From assembly GCF_017051705.1 (NCBI RefSeq), contig NZ_JAFIDJ010000002.1:1247151-1311150 (forward strand): DNA of 64,000 nucleotides. Reading direction: 5' to 3'. The stretch's first letter is position 1. The number at the start of each line of letters is the position of its first letter. Under the pieces are notes generated by a model. It was not told the origin of the DNA. It saw only the letters and a program-made list of their open reading frames with translations, and did not search any database. This document shows positions 38,164 to 46,526 of the stretch, one piece after another. This DNA comes from Algoriphagus lutimaris (lineage in GTDB: Bacteria > Bacteroidota > Bacteroidia > Cytophagales > Cyclobacteriaceae). The position numbers were made by a program, and so were the translations under genes.

Positions 38164-38649
38164 TTAATTTGGGAAAAATTTGTTTAACCAACTAGACTTT
38201 GCGGGAATCCATAGCTGATTTAAATGTGATTTTTCCTTAATCAATGGATTTATTACCTCCGTATCTACGGAGATTTCCCCCGCAAGGACTTTTTGTTTGA
38301 TTCCCAGAGCCGGGGAAACTTTAATAGTTTGGTTATTTTTGTAACTCACTTTTCCCTGATTGGTCAGGTCAACTCCCAAGGAAGCTTCCAATTGACGAAG
38401 CACTCGGACCGAACTATCAATTGAACATCCACTTGCTCCTAAATTGCTTTCGTCCACTGCCAGCAGGATGATCTGGTTTTCAATCAAATCAAAAGAAGTA
38501 GGCATCAGATTTCCATGCGTATTCCAACCTTCACAAAAGGCAGTTAGCCTTCTTTTTAATTGAGACGCTTCCTGTTCATTTAAAGTCCGCTCAGCCTGAT
38601 ATACCCAAACTCTGGAATTCTCAGGCATTTTATTAAAATCAACGTACAT
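38164..38649 (-). CDS. Conserved Bacteroidota protein, unknown function
   Basis: 161 aa with no signal peptide and no membrane segment. A sequence of the type MPENSRVWVYQAERTLNEQE followed by GWNTHG and, later, SIDSSVRVLRQLE is familiar from small Bacteroidota proteins that are often labelled ABC transporter ATPase, but there is no Walker A or B motif here, so that label would be wrong. A TAAATTTG box (minus strand, 38654-38661) precedes the start. Confidence 0.6.
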   Translation of the reverse strand: MYVDFNKMPENSRVWVYQAERTLNEQEASQLKRRLTAFCEGWNTHGNLMPTSFDLIENQIILLAVDESNLGASGCSIDSSVRVLRQLEASLGVDLTNQGKVSYKNNQTIKVSPALGIKQKVLAGEISVDTEVINPLIKEKSHLNQLWIPAKSSWLNKFFPN

Positions 38650-38671
38650 AATTCAAATTTATTTAGGCAAA

Positions 38672-38704
38672 GAAAAACCCTTTCTACCTAACGGCAAAAA
38701 GGGT
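38672..38704 (-). terminator. Terminator after the CCG iron-sulfur gene
   Basis: ACCCTTT / AAAGGGT with a 14-base loop; on the minus strand the stem is followed by TTTTTC. Seven pairs only, so of moderate strength. Confidence 0.55.
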
Positions 38705-38727
38705 CAAATTGATTCAATCTTATTCAA

Positions 38728-39519
38728 TCATATTCCCATGTCCTTAGCGATCATCTCCGCTAGGTCATAGACTTTTACTTCTTCTTCTTTCTCTTTATTC
38801 TTTACGCCATCTGTCATCATGGTCAAACAGAATGGGCAACCTACTGCGATGGCCTGGGCTCCTGTGGCCAATGCTTCTTCGGTTCTTTCCACATTAATAT
38901 CTTTTTTGCCTGGTTCAGGCTCTTTAAACATCTGGGCTCCTCCAGCTCCGCAACAAAGTCCTTTGGTCTTACAGCGCTTCATTTCTACCAATTCCACATC
39001 CAATGCTTTAATCACTTCTCTTGGAGCTTCGTAAACATTGTTGGCTCGGCCAAGGTAACAAGAGTCATGAAAGGTGATCTTTTTACCTTTGAATTCTCCT
39101 CCTCCTTTTAAAGTCACTTTGCCTTCGTTGATCAGTTGCTGAAGAAATTGGGAATGGTGAATTACTTCGTAGTTGCCTCCCAAGGCAGGGTATTCATTTT
39201 TAATAGTATTAAAGCAATGAGGACAAGCGGTCACTACCTTTTTTACTTCATAACCATTTAAGACCTGAATATTTGCTACTGCTTGCATCTGGAATAAAAA
39301 TTCGTTTCCAGCTCTTCTTGCAGGGTCCCCTGTACAAGCCTCTTCCGGTCCCAAAACGGCAAAACTCACACCTACTTTATTCAATATTTTAACGAAAGCC
39401 TGAGTCACGGCCTTGTATCGCTCATCAAAAGAACCGGCACAACCTACCCAGAACAATACTTCTGGAGTTTCGCCTTTTCCGGCCATTTCGGCCATGGTTG
39501 GTACTTGATAGGTAGACAT
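38728..39519 (-). CDS. Heterodisulfide reductase-like CCG-domain protein
   Basis: 263 aa with two CCG-type cysteine clusters: CPHCFNTIKNEYP with CGAGGAQM-flanking CCG in the first half, and GCPFCLTMMTDG near the end; the N-terminal WVGCAGSFDERY is also a family block. The fold coordinates a non-cubane or [4Fe-4S] cluster and is found in LutA, GlpC and HdrB-like proteins. It pairs with the larger ferredoxin-type gene 74 bases upstream, so the two probably form one electron-transfer module. Donor and acceptor are unknown. Confidence 0.82.
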   Translation of the reverse strand: MSTYQVPTMAEMAGKGETPEVLFWVGCAGSFDERYKAVTQAFVKILNKVGVSFAVLGPEEACTGDPARRAGNEFLFQMQAVANIQVLNGYEVKKVVTACPHCFNTIKNEYPALGGNYEVIHHSQFLQQLINEGKVTLKGGGEFKGKKITFHDSCYLGRANNVYEAPREVIKALDVELVEMKRCKTKGLCCGAGGAQMFKEPEPGKKDINVERTEEALATGAQAIAVGCPFCLTMMTDGVKNKEKEEEVKVYDLAEMIAKDMGI

Positions 39520-39593
39520 ATATTTTAATGTATTTTTTTGCTAAAAAGGAAACCTGAAGACTTTAATCAAGTTCCGTTAACTGAAATCTGAAA

Positions 39594-40928
39594 TCACTTC
39601 ATTTCTTCTTCTTTCACTTTTTCTGCCCAATTGAATCGATCGGAAGGGCTGAATTTCCAGGGAGAAAAACTGGTTTCCATATTTTGGAACATCGCATTCC
39701 ATTGTGCTGGGGATCCAGATTCTTCCATGGCCACATACCTTCTCATTTGAAGAATGATTGAAAGTGGGTCAATATTCACAGGACATGCTTCCACACAAGC
39801 ATTACAACTGGTGCAGGCATTGATTTCTTCTTTGCTGATATAATCTCCCAATAAAGACTTTCCATCTTCCAATCCCTTTCCTCCTGCATCAAGGCTTTTC
39901 CCAACCTCTTCTGCTCGATCTCTCACATCCATCATGATTTTTCGTGGGGAGAGCTTTTTGCCTGTCAAATTTGCTGGGCACTCAGAAGTACATCGTCCGC
40001 ATTCTGTGCAGGAATAAGCATTCAACACATTGATCCAAGAAAGGTCGTTGATGTCTTTCGCTCCAAACCTGGCGATTTCAGATGGAGGGTCGGAAGGAGT
40101 TTCTGAAGGAATTCCCAACATCATATTCACTTCATTGGTGACTTCAGGCATATTGCTCATTTCACCTTTTGGTTTCAAATTGGAGTACCAGGTGTTGGGG
40201 AAGGCTAAGAATATATGAAGGTGCTTCGAATAAGTGACATAAACAGCAAAAGCCAAAATTCCTACAATGTGAAACCACCATGCAAATCGTTCAATGAAAA
40301 TCAAAGTGGCATCGCTCATGGTTTCGAATAGCGGTTGGATGATGCCACTGAATGCCAGGCCTCCAAATGCCAAATAATGCGATACTCCTCGATCAGCTAA
40401 AATTTGATCCGTGGTATTCATGGTCAGAATTGCCAGCATCAAAATAATTTCGATTACTAGAATTAAGTTACCGTCTAAGGCTGGCCAACCTTGCATTTCA
40501 GGTTTGGTGAAGCGTTCCACTTTCAGGATGTTTCTTCGAATCAAGAATACGATACAAGAGAAGAGAACTGCTACGGCTAGGAATTCAAAGAAATTCATCG
40601 CAGCTACGTAAAAACTTCCCAGGAATGGGGCAAATAGCCTATGAGTTCCTAAAATTCCATCCAAGACAAATTCTAATACTTCCAGATTGATAATGATAAA
40701 TCCTACATAAACGAATAAATGGAGGATGGCAGGGATAATTCGTTTAAACATCTTCTGCTGGCCAAATGCAACCAGTAACATGGTCTTCCATCGTTCATCT
40801 GGTTGATCATTTCTAGTTTCACTCTTGCCTAAAAGAATGTTTCTCCTAAGGAATTTCACCCTTTTGCTGAGGAACCATGCAGCGGCTCCAAAAATTATCA
40901 AAAATATTACTTGAGGTAAAAAGCTCAT
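39594..40928 (-). CDS. Membrane electron-transfer protein with two 4Fe-4S motifs
   Basis: 444 aa. N-terminal half: five or six membrane helices (about 5-25, 60-90, 105-130, 150-175, 205-235) with an NarI-like layout that could hold b-type heme. C-terminal half: two ferredoxin motifs, CTECGRCTSECP and CTSCNACVEACP, separated by about 60 residues. The topology and order match HdrC/DE-like subunits used by Bacteroidota to feed or drain quinones. It is transcribed with the CCG protein. Confidence 0.82.
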   Translation of the reverse strand: MSFLPQVIFLIIFGAAAWFLSKRVKFLRRNILLGKSETRNDQPDERWKTMLLVAFGQQKMFKRIIPAILHLFVYVGFIIINLEVLEFVLDGILGTHRLFAPFLGSFYVAAMNFFEFLAVAVLFSCIVFLIRRNILKVERFTKPEMQGWPALDGNLILVIEIILMLAILTMNTTDQILADRGVSHYLAFGGLAFSGIIQPLFETMSDATLIFIERFAWWFHIVGILAFAVYVTYSKHLHIFLAFPNTWYSNLKPKGEMSNMPEVTNEVNMMLGIPSETPSDPPSEIARFGAKDINDLSWINVLNAYSCTECGRCTSECPANLTGKKLSPRKIMMDVRDRAEEVGKSLDAGGKGLEDGKSLLGDYISKEEINACTSCNACVEACPVNIDPLSIILQMRRYVAMEESGSPAQWNAMFQNMETSFSPWKFSPSDRFNWAEKVKEEEMK

Positions 40929-40984
40929 ATTGATGAGTTTAGCGATTTTCTTCTATTTAAACCTGTATTTTTTTCTTCAAATGA

Positions 40985-41015
40985 TTTGGAACAAAAACTC
41001 AAATACCTACCTTTG
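40985..41015 (+). promoter_or_regulatory. Promoter of tRNA-Phe
   Basis: TTTG, 19 bases, TACCTTTG: a full match to the Bacteroidota sigma-A promoter. The -7 box lies 17 bases before the first tRNA base. Confidence 0.85.
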
Positions 41016-41031
41016 CATCACTTTACAAGAA

Positions 41032-41104
41032 GGTGATGTAGCTCAGTTGGTAGAGCATCGGACTGAAAATCCGTGAGTCGGTGGTTCGAATCCACTCATC
41101 ACCA
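41032..41104 (+). tRNA. tRNA-Phe (GAA anticodon)
   Basis: 73 nt with all arms: acceptor GGTGATG / CATCACC, D-arm GCTC / GAGC, anticodon stem TCGGA / TCCGT-type with loop CTGAAAA (anticodon GAA), and T-arm GGTGG / CCACT with loop TTCGAAT. The CCA end is not encoded. It is flanked by a perfect promoter and a terminator, so it is a stand-alone gene. No integration-related repeat follows it. Confidence 0.97.
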
Positions 41105-41105
41105 C

Positions 41106-41134
41106 AAGCCCTGTCGAAAGACGGGGCTTTTTTT
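41106..41134 (+). terminator. Terminator of tRNA-Phe
   Basis: AAGCCCTGTC / GACGGGGCTT (ten pairs with one T-G) with a GAAA tetraloop and seven T. Confidence 0.88.
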
Positions 41135-41337
41135 ATGCCGATTTTTGTGTTTTCGATTCCCATTTCCATTCATTTTTAACTACTGCAAAGTAATAAATAC
41201 TCTGCATGCATACTAAATTTCTCTAAAAATTAAATTAGAGAAATTGACTTGACTTAAAGAAAGATGGATAGTTCCGTTGCTATAAGTCTCATGAAATCAT
41301 TAATTTTTAAATATTTTAAATTTTTTTTCACCCAAAG

Positions 41338-41363
41338 TGTAACATTTCAAGTTTTGATGCATC
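41338..41363 (+). promoter_or_regulatory. Possible ECF-type promoter of the sigma operon
   Basis: TGTAAC, 16 bases, CATC resembles the GTAAC-N16-CGTC arrangement typical of ECF sigma promoters and lies 10 bases before the sigma start codon, which would give a very short leader. It is one base short of the usual -10 and rests on pattern memory. Confidence 0.35.
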
Positions 41364-41373
41364 ACCTAACAAA

Positions 41374-41865
41374 ATGAAGTCATTTTTTGAAACACATATC
41401 TGGCCGAAGAGATCGAAGCTCTACCGATTGGTTTACCTCTGGATTAGAGATAGGGCTTTGGCTGAGGATATGATTCAAAATGTATTCGAAAAATCTTTTC
41501 AAAAGGAAGAGGAATTGGCAAACCACCCAAATCTATCTGGATGGTTAGTGAAAAGTTTGAAAAATGAGGTGCTGATGTATTACAGAACTTCCAATAAACT
41601 GGAGGCATTGGATGGTTTGGAGGAAATACAAGTCTCCGAACCTGTCGATGAGGAGGCTAAAGAATCTGTGAGAAAAGTGATGATTTTAGTAAAGGATCTT
41701 CCTTTGAAGCAACAGGAGATTTTCCAATTGAGAGAAGTGGAGGGAATGAGTTATGAGGAGATTTCTGATTACTTGGAAATTAGTTTAGTACAGGTAAAGG
41801 TCAATTTGCATAGAGCAAGAACGAAGATAAGAGAGCGCATGATGTCATTAAAGGAAAGAGGATGA
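41374..41865 (+). CDS. ECF-family RNA polymerase sigma factor
   Basis: 163 aa, the usual size for ECF sigma factors. Region 2 spans about 10-70 (LVYLWIRDRALAEDMIQNVF) and region 4 about 105-158 with LKQQEIFQLREVEGMSYEEI and LHRARTKI. No other sigma regions. It overlaps the next gene by 4 bases (ATGA), the normal arrangement for a sigma factor and its anti-sigma factor. Confidence 0.93.
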   Translation: MKSFFETHIWPKRSKLYRLVYLWIRDRALAEDMIQNVFEKSFQKEEELANHPNLSGWLVKSLKNEVLMYYRTSNKLEALDGLEEIQVSEPVDEEAKESVRKVMILVKDLPLKQQEIFQLREVEGMSYEEISDYLEISLVQVKVNLHRARTKIRERMMSLKERG

Positions 41866-42290
41866 AAGATCGCATAGAATATTTGCTAGGAAAATATTGG
41901 GAGGGAGACACTACTCTCGAGGAAGAGAAAGAATTAAAACTACTCCTGGGAAGTCAATCTGAATTTGATAGGGAGAAGGAATATTTTGGGATTATCGAGG
42001 ATTATGGAAAAGAAGAGCCTAAAAATCTATATATCCCTAAGGCAAAGGTGAGAAAGTTAAACTCCCGCTGGTTGAGTTGGGCTGCTTCAGTAGCCATTTT
42101 CACAGCTTCTTTTGTAGGGTGGAGAGCTTATGAACAAAAACAGCAAGAGGAACAAGCGTATCAAGAAGTGATGCAGGCCTTTGCTTTGATTCAAACAAAT
42201 ATGGCTAAAGGACAGGAACAGCTTGAGGTCATGAACGAAATAAAATATTTGAATACCACAAACCAACTATTTGGTACAGTTAAAAAATAG
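41862..42290 (+). CDS. Putative membrane-bound anti-sigma factor
   Basis: 142 aa. The first 60 residues are charged and helical (LLGKYWEGDTTLEEEKELKL), followed by one transmembrane helix (about 71-87, LSWAASVAIFTASFVGW) and a C-terminal helical, Gln-rich region. It overlaps the sigma gene by ATGA and has the topology of anti-sigma factors: cytoplasmic binding domain, membrane helix, periplasmic tail. I recognise no known family; the role rests on position and topology. Confidence 0.7.
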   Translation: MKDRIEYLLGKYWEGDTTLEEEKELKLLLGSQSEFDREKEYFGIIEDYGKEEPKNLYIPKAKVRKLNSRWLSWAASVAIFTASFVGWRAYEQKQQEEQAYQEVMQAFALIQTNMAKGQEQLEVMNEIKYLNTTNQLFGTVKK

Positions 42291-42294
42291 AACT

Positions 42295-42834
42295 ATGAAA
42301 AAAATTCTGATAATACCGATTCTACTCTTGTCTTTGGTATTCAAAGCCCAGGCTCAAGACGATGCGATTCAAAAGTTCTTTTCCAATTATATGGAAGATG
42401 ATAGGTTTTCCCGTGTATACATTTCTCCTAAAATGATGCAGATGGCGGGAGGGTTTTTAAAGAACAACTCCGAGAATGATCAAGATGCGGAAGATTTGGG
42501 TACCCTGATTCAGAAAGTGAAAGGAATTCGAATTTTGAGTTCAGAGGAAGTCAATGGACAAGAATTATATAATGAGGCCATGAGTACTTTGACCAAAAAT
42601 AAATACGAGGAATTGATGGACGTGCAGGATAAAGGCTCCAGTCTCAAATTTATGGTTCGGGAAGAGGGCGGCTTGGTTCGAGAGTTACTGATGTTGTCCG
42701 GTGACAAAGGAGGTCAATTCACCTTACTATCTATGCTGGGAGCTTTTACTTATGAGGATCTAAATATGCTGGCAGAAAAAACTGACATCCCTGGAATGGA
42801 CTCTTATAATAAAGGATCTAAAGAAAATAACTAA
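42295..42834 (+). CDS. DUF4252 secreted protein
   Basis: About 179 aa from the ATG, with a signal peptide (cleavage after FKAQAQ). The mature start QKFFSNYMEDDRFSRVYISP is the conserved opening of the DUF4252 family (Bacteroidota). It starts four bases after the anti-sigma gene ends and is therefore part of the sigma operon. Function unknown; DUF4252 genes are commonly encoded with ECF sigma genes. Confidence 0.8.
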   Translation: MKKILIIPILLLSLVFKAQAQDDAIQKFFSNYMEDDRFSRVYISPKMMQMAGGFLKNNSENDQDAEDLGTLIQKVKGIRILSSEEVNGQELYNEAMSTLTKNKYEELMDVQDKGSSLKFMVREEGGLVRELLMLSGDKGGQFTLLSMLGAFTYEDLNMLAEKTDIPGMDSYNKGSKENN

Positions 42835-42857
42835 TAGAAAACTAAACCTTATTACAC

Positions 42858-43340
42858 ATGAAAAGAATAATTTTAACCTTGATGCTGTTTGGATCAGTGA
42901 TGGCTGTACAAGCCCAAAGTAAAAGCGTGAAAGCCCTTTATGAAAAATATAAAGGAGACGAAGATTTTTTTCACCTAGAGTTAGGCGGTAATTTTATGAA
43001 CTTCGCTGAGGGCTTTAAAATAGATATGGACAAGAACGATATGGCGACAGTGGCTAAGTCTGTGGAGAAATTAAACTTTTTCACCTTGCCGGATAATATT
43101 GACCAGGATCGAACCGAATTCAAAGCACTCCAAAAAGGGCTAGAGAGAGAACGCTATGAATTGTTGATGGAGGCTGCAGAAGGCAAAGGCGGAGTGATGG
43201 TCTATTCAAAAGGGAATAGAACGATTTCTGATCTCGTTGTTTTAGTAGGAGGAGATGATGGTGATTTAATGGTAGTTGAGTTAAAAGGAGAGTTTGATTC
43301 CGAGACTGTGGCAAGAGCGACAAGTAAAGGAATACATTAA
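42858..43340 (+). CDS. Second DUF4252-like secreted protein
   Basis: 160 aa with a signal peptide (cleavage after AVQAQ). The mature protein begins KALYEKYKGDEDFFHLELGG, a divergent form of the same DUF4252 start, and ends in a strand-rich part with LVVLVGGDDGDLMVVELKG. It is the likely product of a duplication of the preceding gene. Co-transcribed, ending at the terminator that follows. Confidence 0.7.
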   Translation: MKRIILTLMLFGSVMAVQAQSKSVKALYEKYKGDEDFFHLELGGNFMNFAEGFKIDMDKNDMATVAKSVEKLNFFTLPDNIDQDRTEFKALQKGLERERYELLMEAAEGKGGVMVYSKGNRTISDLVVLVGGDDGDLMVVELKGEFDSETVARATSKGIH

Positions 43341-43362
43341 TAGTACCTAAACCATATAAAGG

Positions 43363-43395
43363 GAGCTGTCATGTAAATGACGGCTCTTTTTTTTT
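43363..43395 (+). terminator. Terminator of the sigma operon
   Basis: GAGCTGTCAT / ATGACGGCTC (ten pairs, one T-G) with a GTAA loop and a run of nine T. Confidence 0.88.
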
Positions 43396-43733
43396 ACTTT
43401 GAAAATTATAATAAGGAACCTGTCGGGTTTTAAGCCTTAAAATGTATTCGAAACATCAGAATTTTGGTTATAAAGCTTTAGTTTTTAAGTGCTTTAAAAC
43501 TTTTTAAAAAATTTTTTTCACCAAATAACTATTTTTTTTCTGAGGAAAATTGAAATTCATGTCATTACATCATTTTGTAAATTTGATAAAAAAATAGATA
43601 AAATTCTGTTGAAATGATAAAATTCAAAATGAAACGAGTTTCGCAATCGATATCGGAAAAAAAATGTATTATCGTTAAAAAATCTTTATTATTCTTACGA
43701 AATCATTAATAAAAAGTATTTTTTGTTGAAGCA
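43396..43733. other. AT-rich intergenic stretch, no gene seen
   Basis: About 340 bases with no convincing gene; two short ATG-started frames (21 and 31 codons) lack any support. It carries two segments resembling the region before the ECF sigma gene: a near-copy of a TTTTTAA...TTTAAA...TTTTTTTCACC string at 43478-43525 and an exact 12-mer GAAATCATTAAT at 43699-43710 (also at 41293-41304). Confidence 0.55.
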
Positions 43734-43764
43734 TTTGCAAAATAGATTCCCTTAGCTACCTTTG
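43734..43764 (+). promoter_or_regulatory. Strong sigma-A promoter before the secreted protein gene
   Basis: TTTG, 19 bases, TACCTTTG: the same perfect layout as the tRNA-Phe promoter. Transcription would start near 43771, leaving a leader of about 115 bases. Confidence 0.8.
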
Positions 43765-43776
43765 TAGAGTAAACAA

Positions 43777-43851
43777 TGTCCGGACAAGATCTAGACGACC
43801 CTGTAACCCCAAAATATCTCCCCTAGATGGAACGGCCATCCAGAGGTTACA
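43777..43851 (+). other. Structured 5' leader
   Basis: The leader holds a 10-base palindrome TGTCCGGACA (43777-43786), then an outer stem TGTAACC / GGTTACA (43802-43808 with 43845-43851) enclosing a hairpin CTAGATGG / CCATCCAG (43823-43830 with 43836-43843, one mismatch, AACGG loop). No start codon lies in it in the gene's frame. It could stabilise the mRNA or regulate translation. Confidence 0.5.
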
Positions 43852-43887
43852 TATAAGAATCTAAAACCTATTAAACCAATTATTAAT

Positions 43888-44454
43888 ATGAAAAAATTAT
43901 TCTCTTTGCTTTTTGCTGCGGGGATCGCAACAGGAGCATTTGCAACTGATCAAGACAAAGTTGTCAACATCAGACAAACTGAAGCTAAAAAAGTAGCAGT
44001 AACATATGCTGCTGTGCCACATGGTACCGTGATTGTTAAAATTACTGATTCTCAAGATAGATTGGTAATGAGAGACAAAATCAACAAAGAAGAAGCTTTC
44101 GCTAAAAGATATGACTTGAACGCGCTTCCTGAAGGAACTTATGAAGTAGAGGTATTGGATGAATCTGGTGTATTAAGAACTGCATCTTTCGATACATTCG
44201 TAGCTGAAACTCCAGCAGTATTCTCTAGAGTGTCTAAAATGGGTGATAACAAGTATAGACTATTGGTAAGTAACCTTGAAGCGAAAGAAGTGTTGGTTTC
44301 TATCTTCGATGGTGATAACATGATCCACTCTGAAAGAATCGACAATCCTCAAGGTCTTCACAAGATTTATGATATCGCTAAGCCAAACGGAAACATCACT
44401 TTTAAAGTTTCTACTGCTGGTGGTTTCGAATCTTACGTAACCAGCCGTTATTAA
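43888..44454 (+). CDS. Secreted beta-rich protein of unknown function
   Basis: 188 aa with a signal peptide (cleavage after TGAFA). The mature part seems to be two similar beta-rich units (about 25-105 and 105-188) with strands such as GTVIVKITDSQDRLVMRDKI and LVSIFDGDNMIHSERIDN, resembling the DUF3244-like or T9SS-type Ig folds, though no T9SS C-terminal domain motif is visible. The strong promoter, long leader and terminator suggest high expression. I do not recognise a named family. Confidence 0.65.
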   Translation: MKKLFSLLFAAGIATGAFATDQDKVVNIRQTEAKKVAVTYAAVPHGTVIVKITDSQDRLVMRDKINKEEAFAKRYDLNALPEGTYEVEVLDESGVLRTASFDTFVAETPAVFSRVSKMGDNKYRLLVSNLEAKEVLVSIFDGDNMIHSERIDNPQGLHKIYDIAKPNGNITFKVSTAGGFESYVTSRY

Positions 44455-44475
44455 TTAACCAACTATTATTTATCG

Positions 44476-44509
44476 AATCCCGTTCTTGAAAAGGAACGGG
44501 ATTTTTTTT
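44476..44509 (+). terminator. Terminator of the secreted protein gene
   Basis: AATCCCGTTC / GAACGGGATT, ten perfect pairs, 8-base loop, then a T-tract. Confidence 0.88.
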
Positions 44510-44724
44510 ACAGTGATTGAATCTAATAGAGTGTTATTCATGTACTATTCCCTGCTTAGACCTGTGAACTAATGCCAGATTTTTATTGGGGGGCAATTTA
44601 CCGTTTGTTTTTTTAGCATGACCATTTCCATTTGGGATGATGAAGTAGTTAATCAAGATGCAGGTATGGAGATTTGCACCATCTAACAAACTTTTCAAAG
44701 GAGCTATTACGGTTTTTGAAGAGC
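44510..44724. other. Intergenic stretch, no gene supported
   Basis: About 215 bases. A 22-codon frame at 44618-44686 reads MTISIWDDEV onwards but has no homology I know, no ribosome site, and no neighbours that support it. No repeat or promoter seen. Confidence 0.5.
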
Positions 44725-44757
44725 AAAAAAAAGCTCTGAGAAATTTCCCAGAGCTTT
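44725..44757 (-). terminator. Terminator of the M14 operon
   Basis: AAAGCTCTG / CAGAGCTTT, nine perfect pairs; on the minus strand the stem is followed by eight T. Confidence 0.82.
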
Positions 44758-44777
44758 CAGTTTGAATTCTTGATATT

Positions 44778-46514
44778 TTACTTTTTCCAGCTCACTTTGC
44801 CACCTTTGGCAGAGTCAACGGTAATGGAGTAATTAGATCCTGAAGAAACAATCCACTTTACTTTTACTGCAGTCATTCCAGGGATATTTGCTACTTCAAT
44901 CTTTTCAGGATTTCTTTTTTGTTCACTGAATTTCTTGAAGTCTTCATCTTCCACTACAAATCCCGCTATAACTTTTGCTCCAGAAATACTTACATAATCC
45001 GGTCTCTCAATTTTGTATTTTAAGTCCTGGCTCGCATGGGTTGGCATTAATCTTTCATTGAAGATGGTAGCCGTGATGGATTTTAATCCTCCTCCCAAGT
45101 CTTCTTCCTTCACATCCATAATAGAAAGTTTTGGCGTATGATAGGCATGATAAATGGTGAAGGCTGCATTTCTATGGGCATCTTGCTCCAATAAGAAGCC
45201 TGGATGTGCTCTTCCAAATGTCTTCTTGAATCCGCCTATTTCCACAGTTCCGAACTGAGGATGTTCATACTCATGCCACATCACAAATGCATCCCCCATG
45301 GTCAGCAATTGATCTACTTCAAACATTTCGTCTTGATTTCCTCTTCCAGAACCTTCTTTATGGAAATACAAATAAGAAGTCATTAATTCATTAGAATAGG
45401 TGAATACGCCTCTTGTCCCATAAAACCAGTCCAATTCTCCTCCAAAAACTGAATAGAGGTCTTTATAGACAGTCAAATAACGGTAACCAGGAATCATTTC
45501 CTCTCCTTTAGAAGCGATGGCATCATAAATGCGGATATCATCTCTGTTGTATGTGCTGACATCTTCCTCCGCGCCTGGGCCTCTTAAAATCATCCCCCCA
45601 CTGTTGTGAAAGCTTTGAGCACCGGCAATGTTGGGGTGCTTCATCACAAACTCCATAATATTTCTGTTTTCAGGCAAGGAAAATGGATATCTCAAAGCTC
45701 CTCTTTGAATATAGTCTGGCTGCCAATTCCATCCCCAATCTCTGTTTGGGTCATAATAGCCTACTCCGTCATCATTGACTCTTCCATCTCCATCCCCATC
45801 TGTTCCTTCTTGGCCTAGGATTTCGTACTCACCGACTTTATCTGCACCCACCATGATCAATTTTCTTGGATCTTGTGGATCCTTGATATATCTGCCAGTA
45901 GGAGATTTTCTAATCATCATCGTGATATGTCCATCCCCATCTAAGTCATCCATCCCATCTTCTCCTTTGAGTCCGTCCCCATCATTATCCAAAACCATCA
46001 TTCCAGATCGTGGAGAATTGGCGGTATTGGGCTGATTGAAGAAATCATTTCTTGCATCAGGATTTATGGTTGGGGTAATGTAAAAGGTTTTGTCTTTTAA
46101 TAATTCCTGAATAAACTCATTATCGGCATGCATTTCAGTTAAATACCAAGCAGCATAAAGCGCAAATTCACCTCCCTGAATTTCATTGGAGTGGATATTG
46201 CCATCAATCCACATTCCTGGTTTGTCTGTATCAGGACCCGTGGAGAAATCTGTGATGGTCAAGGTCATCATTTCTCTACCTTCGTAGGATTTTCCGATTG
46301 ATTCTATCTTCGCGATATCAGGATGGGCTGCCGCAATTTTCTTCATATTGTCTACAAGCCCTTCATAGGTGTAATAACGGTTAAATGCTATTTCAACCTT
46401 TGGCATGTAAGGAGTACCTACAGCTTGGAAGAATTTATCCTGAGCATTGGCATCGATAGAAGTTAGACTCAAAGCACTAAAAGCCAGCCCAACGATTAAT
46501 TTTGTTGTTTTCAT
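44778..46514 (-). CDS. Secreted M14 zinc carboxypeptidase
   Basis: 578 aa with a signal peptide (cleavage after DANA). The zinc motif HSNE is at residues 108-111 (GNIHSNEIQGGE), PDAR at 152-155 (substrate Arg), NRDW at about 257-260 and the third ligand His303 in SFHNSGG, so all known M14 site positions are filled. An inserted Asp-rich calcium-binding-like stretch lies at about 176-196 (DNDGDGLKGEDGMDDLDGDG). The C-terminal 170 residues look like a beta-sandwich. It hydrolyses C-terminal residues, probably in the periplasm or outside. Twelve bases after the paralogous gene. Confidence 0.88.
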   Translation of the reverse strand: MKTTKLIVGLAFSALSLTSIDANAQDKFFQAVGTPYMPKVEIAFNRYYTYEGLVDNMKKIAAAHPDIAKIESIGKSYEGREMMTLTITDFSTGPDTDKPGMWIDGNIHSNEIQGGEFALYAAWYLTEMHADNEFIQELLKDKTFYITPTINPDARNDFFNQPNTANSPRSGMMVLDNDGDGLKGEDGMDDLDGDGHITMMIRKSPTGRYIKDPQDPRKLIMVGADKVGEYEILGQEGTDGDGDGRVNDDGVGYYDPNRDWGWNWQPDYIQRGALRYPFSLPENRNIMEFVMKHPNIAGAQSFHNSGGMILRGPGAEEDVSTYNRDDIRIYDAIASKGEEMIPGYRYLTVYKDLYSVFGGELDWFYGTRGVFTYSNELMTSYLYFHKEGSGRGNQDEMFEVDQLLTMGDAFVMWHEYEHPQFGTVEIGGFKKTFGRAHPGFLLEQDAHRNAAFTIYHAYHTPKLSIMDVKEEDLGGGLKSITATIFNERLMPTHASQDLKYKIERPDYVSISGAKVIAGFVVEDEDFKKFSEQKRNPEKIEVANIPGMTAVKVKWIVSSGSNYSITVDSAKGGKVSWKK

Positions 46515-46526
46515 GATTTTTAGATG

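Noticed and set aside
41032-41134. tRNA-Phe as an integration site
   Set aside because: No duplicate of the tRNA 3' end and no integrase nearby; the flanks are a normal promoter and terminator.
43442-43507. 21-codon frame in the AT-rich gap
   Set aside because: No ribosome site, no known homology, low-complexity composition.
43614-43709. 31-codon basic frame in the AT-rich gap
   Set aside because: Same lack of support; could be looked for in proteomics but not called.
44618-44686. 22-codon frame before the M14 operon
   Set aside because: Too short, no partner or ribosome site.
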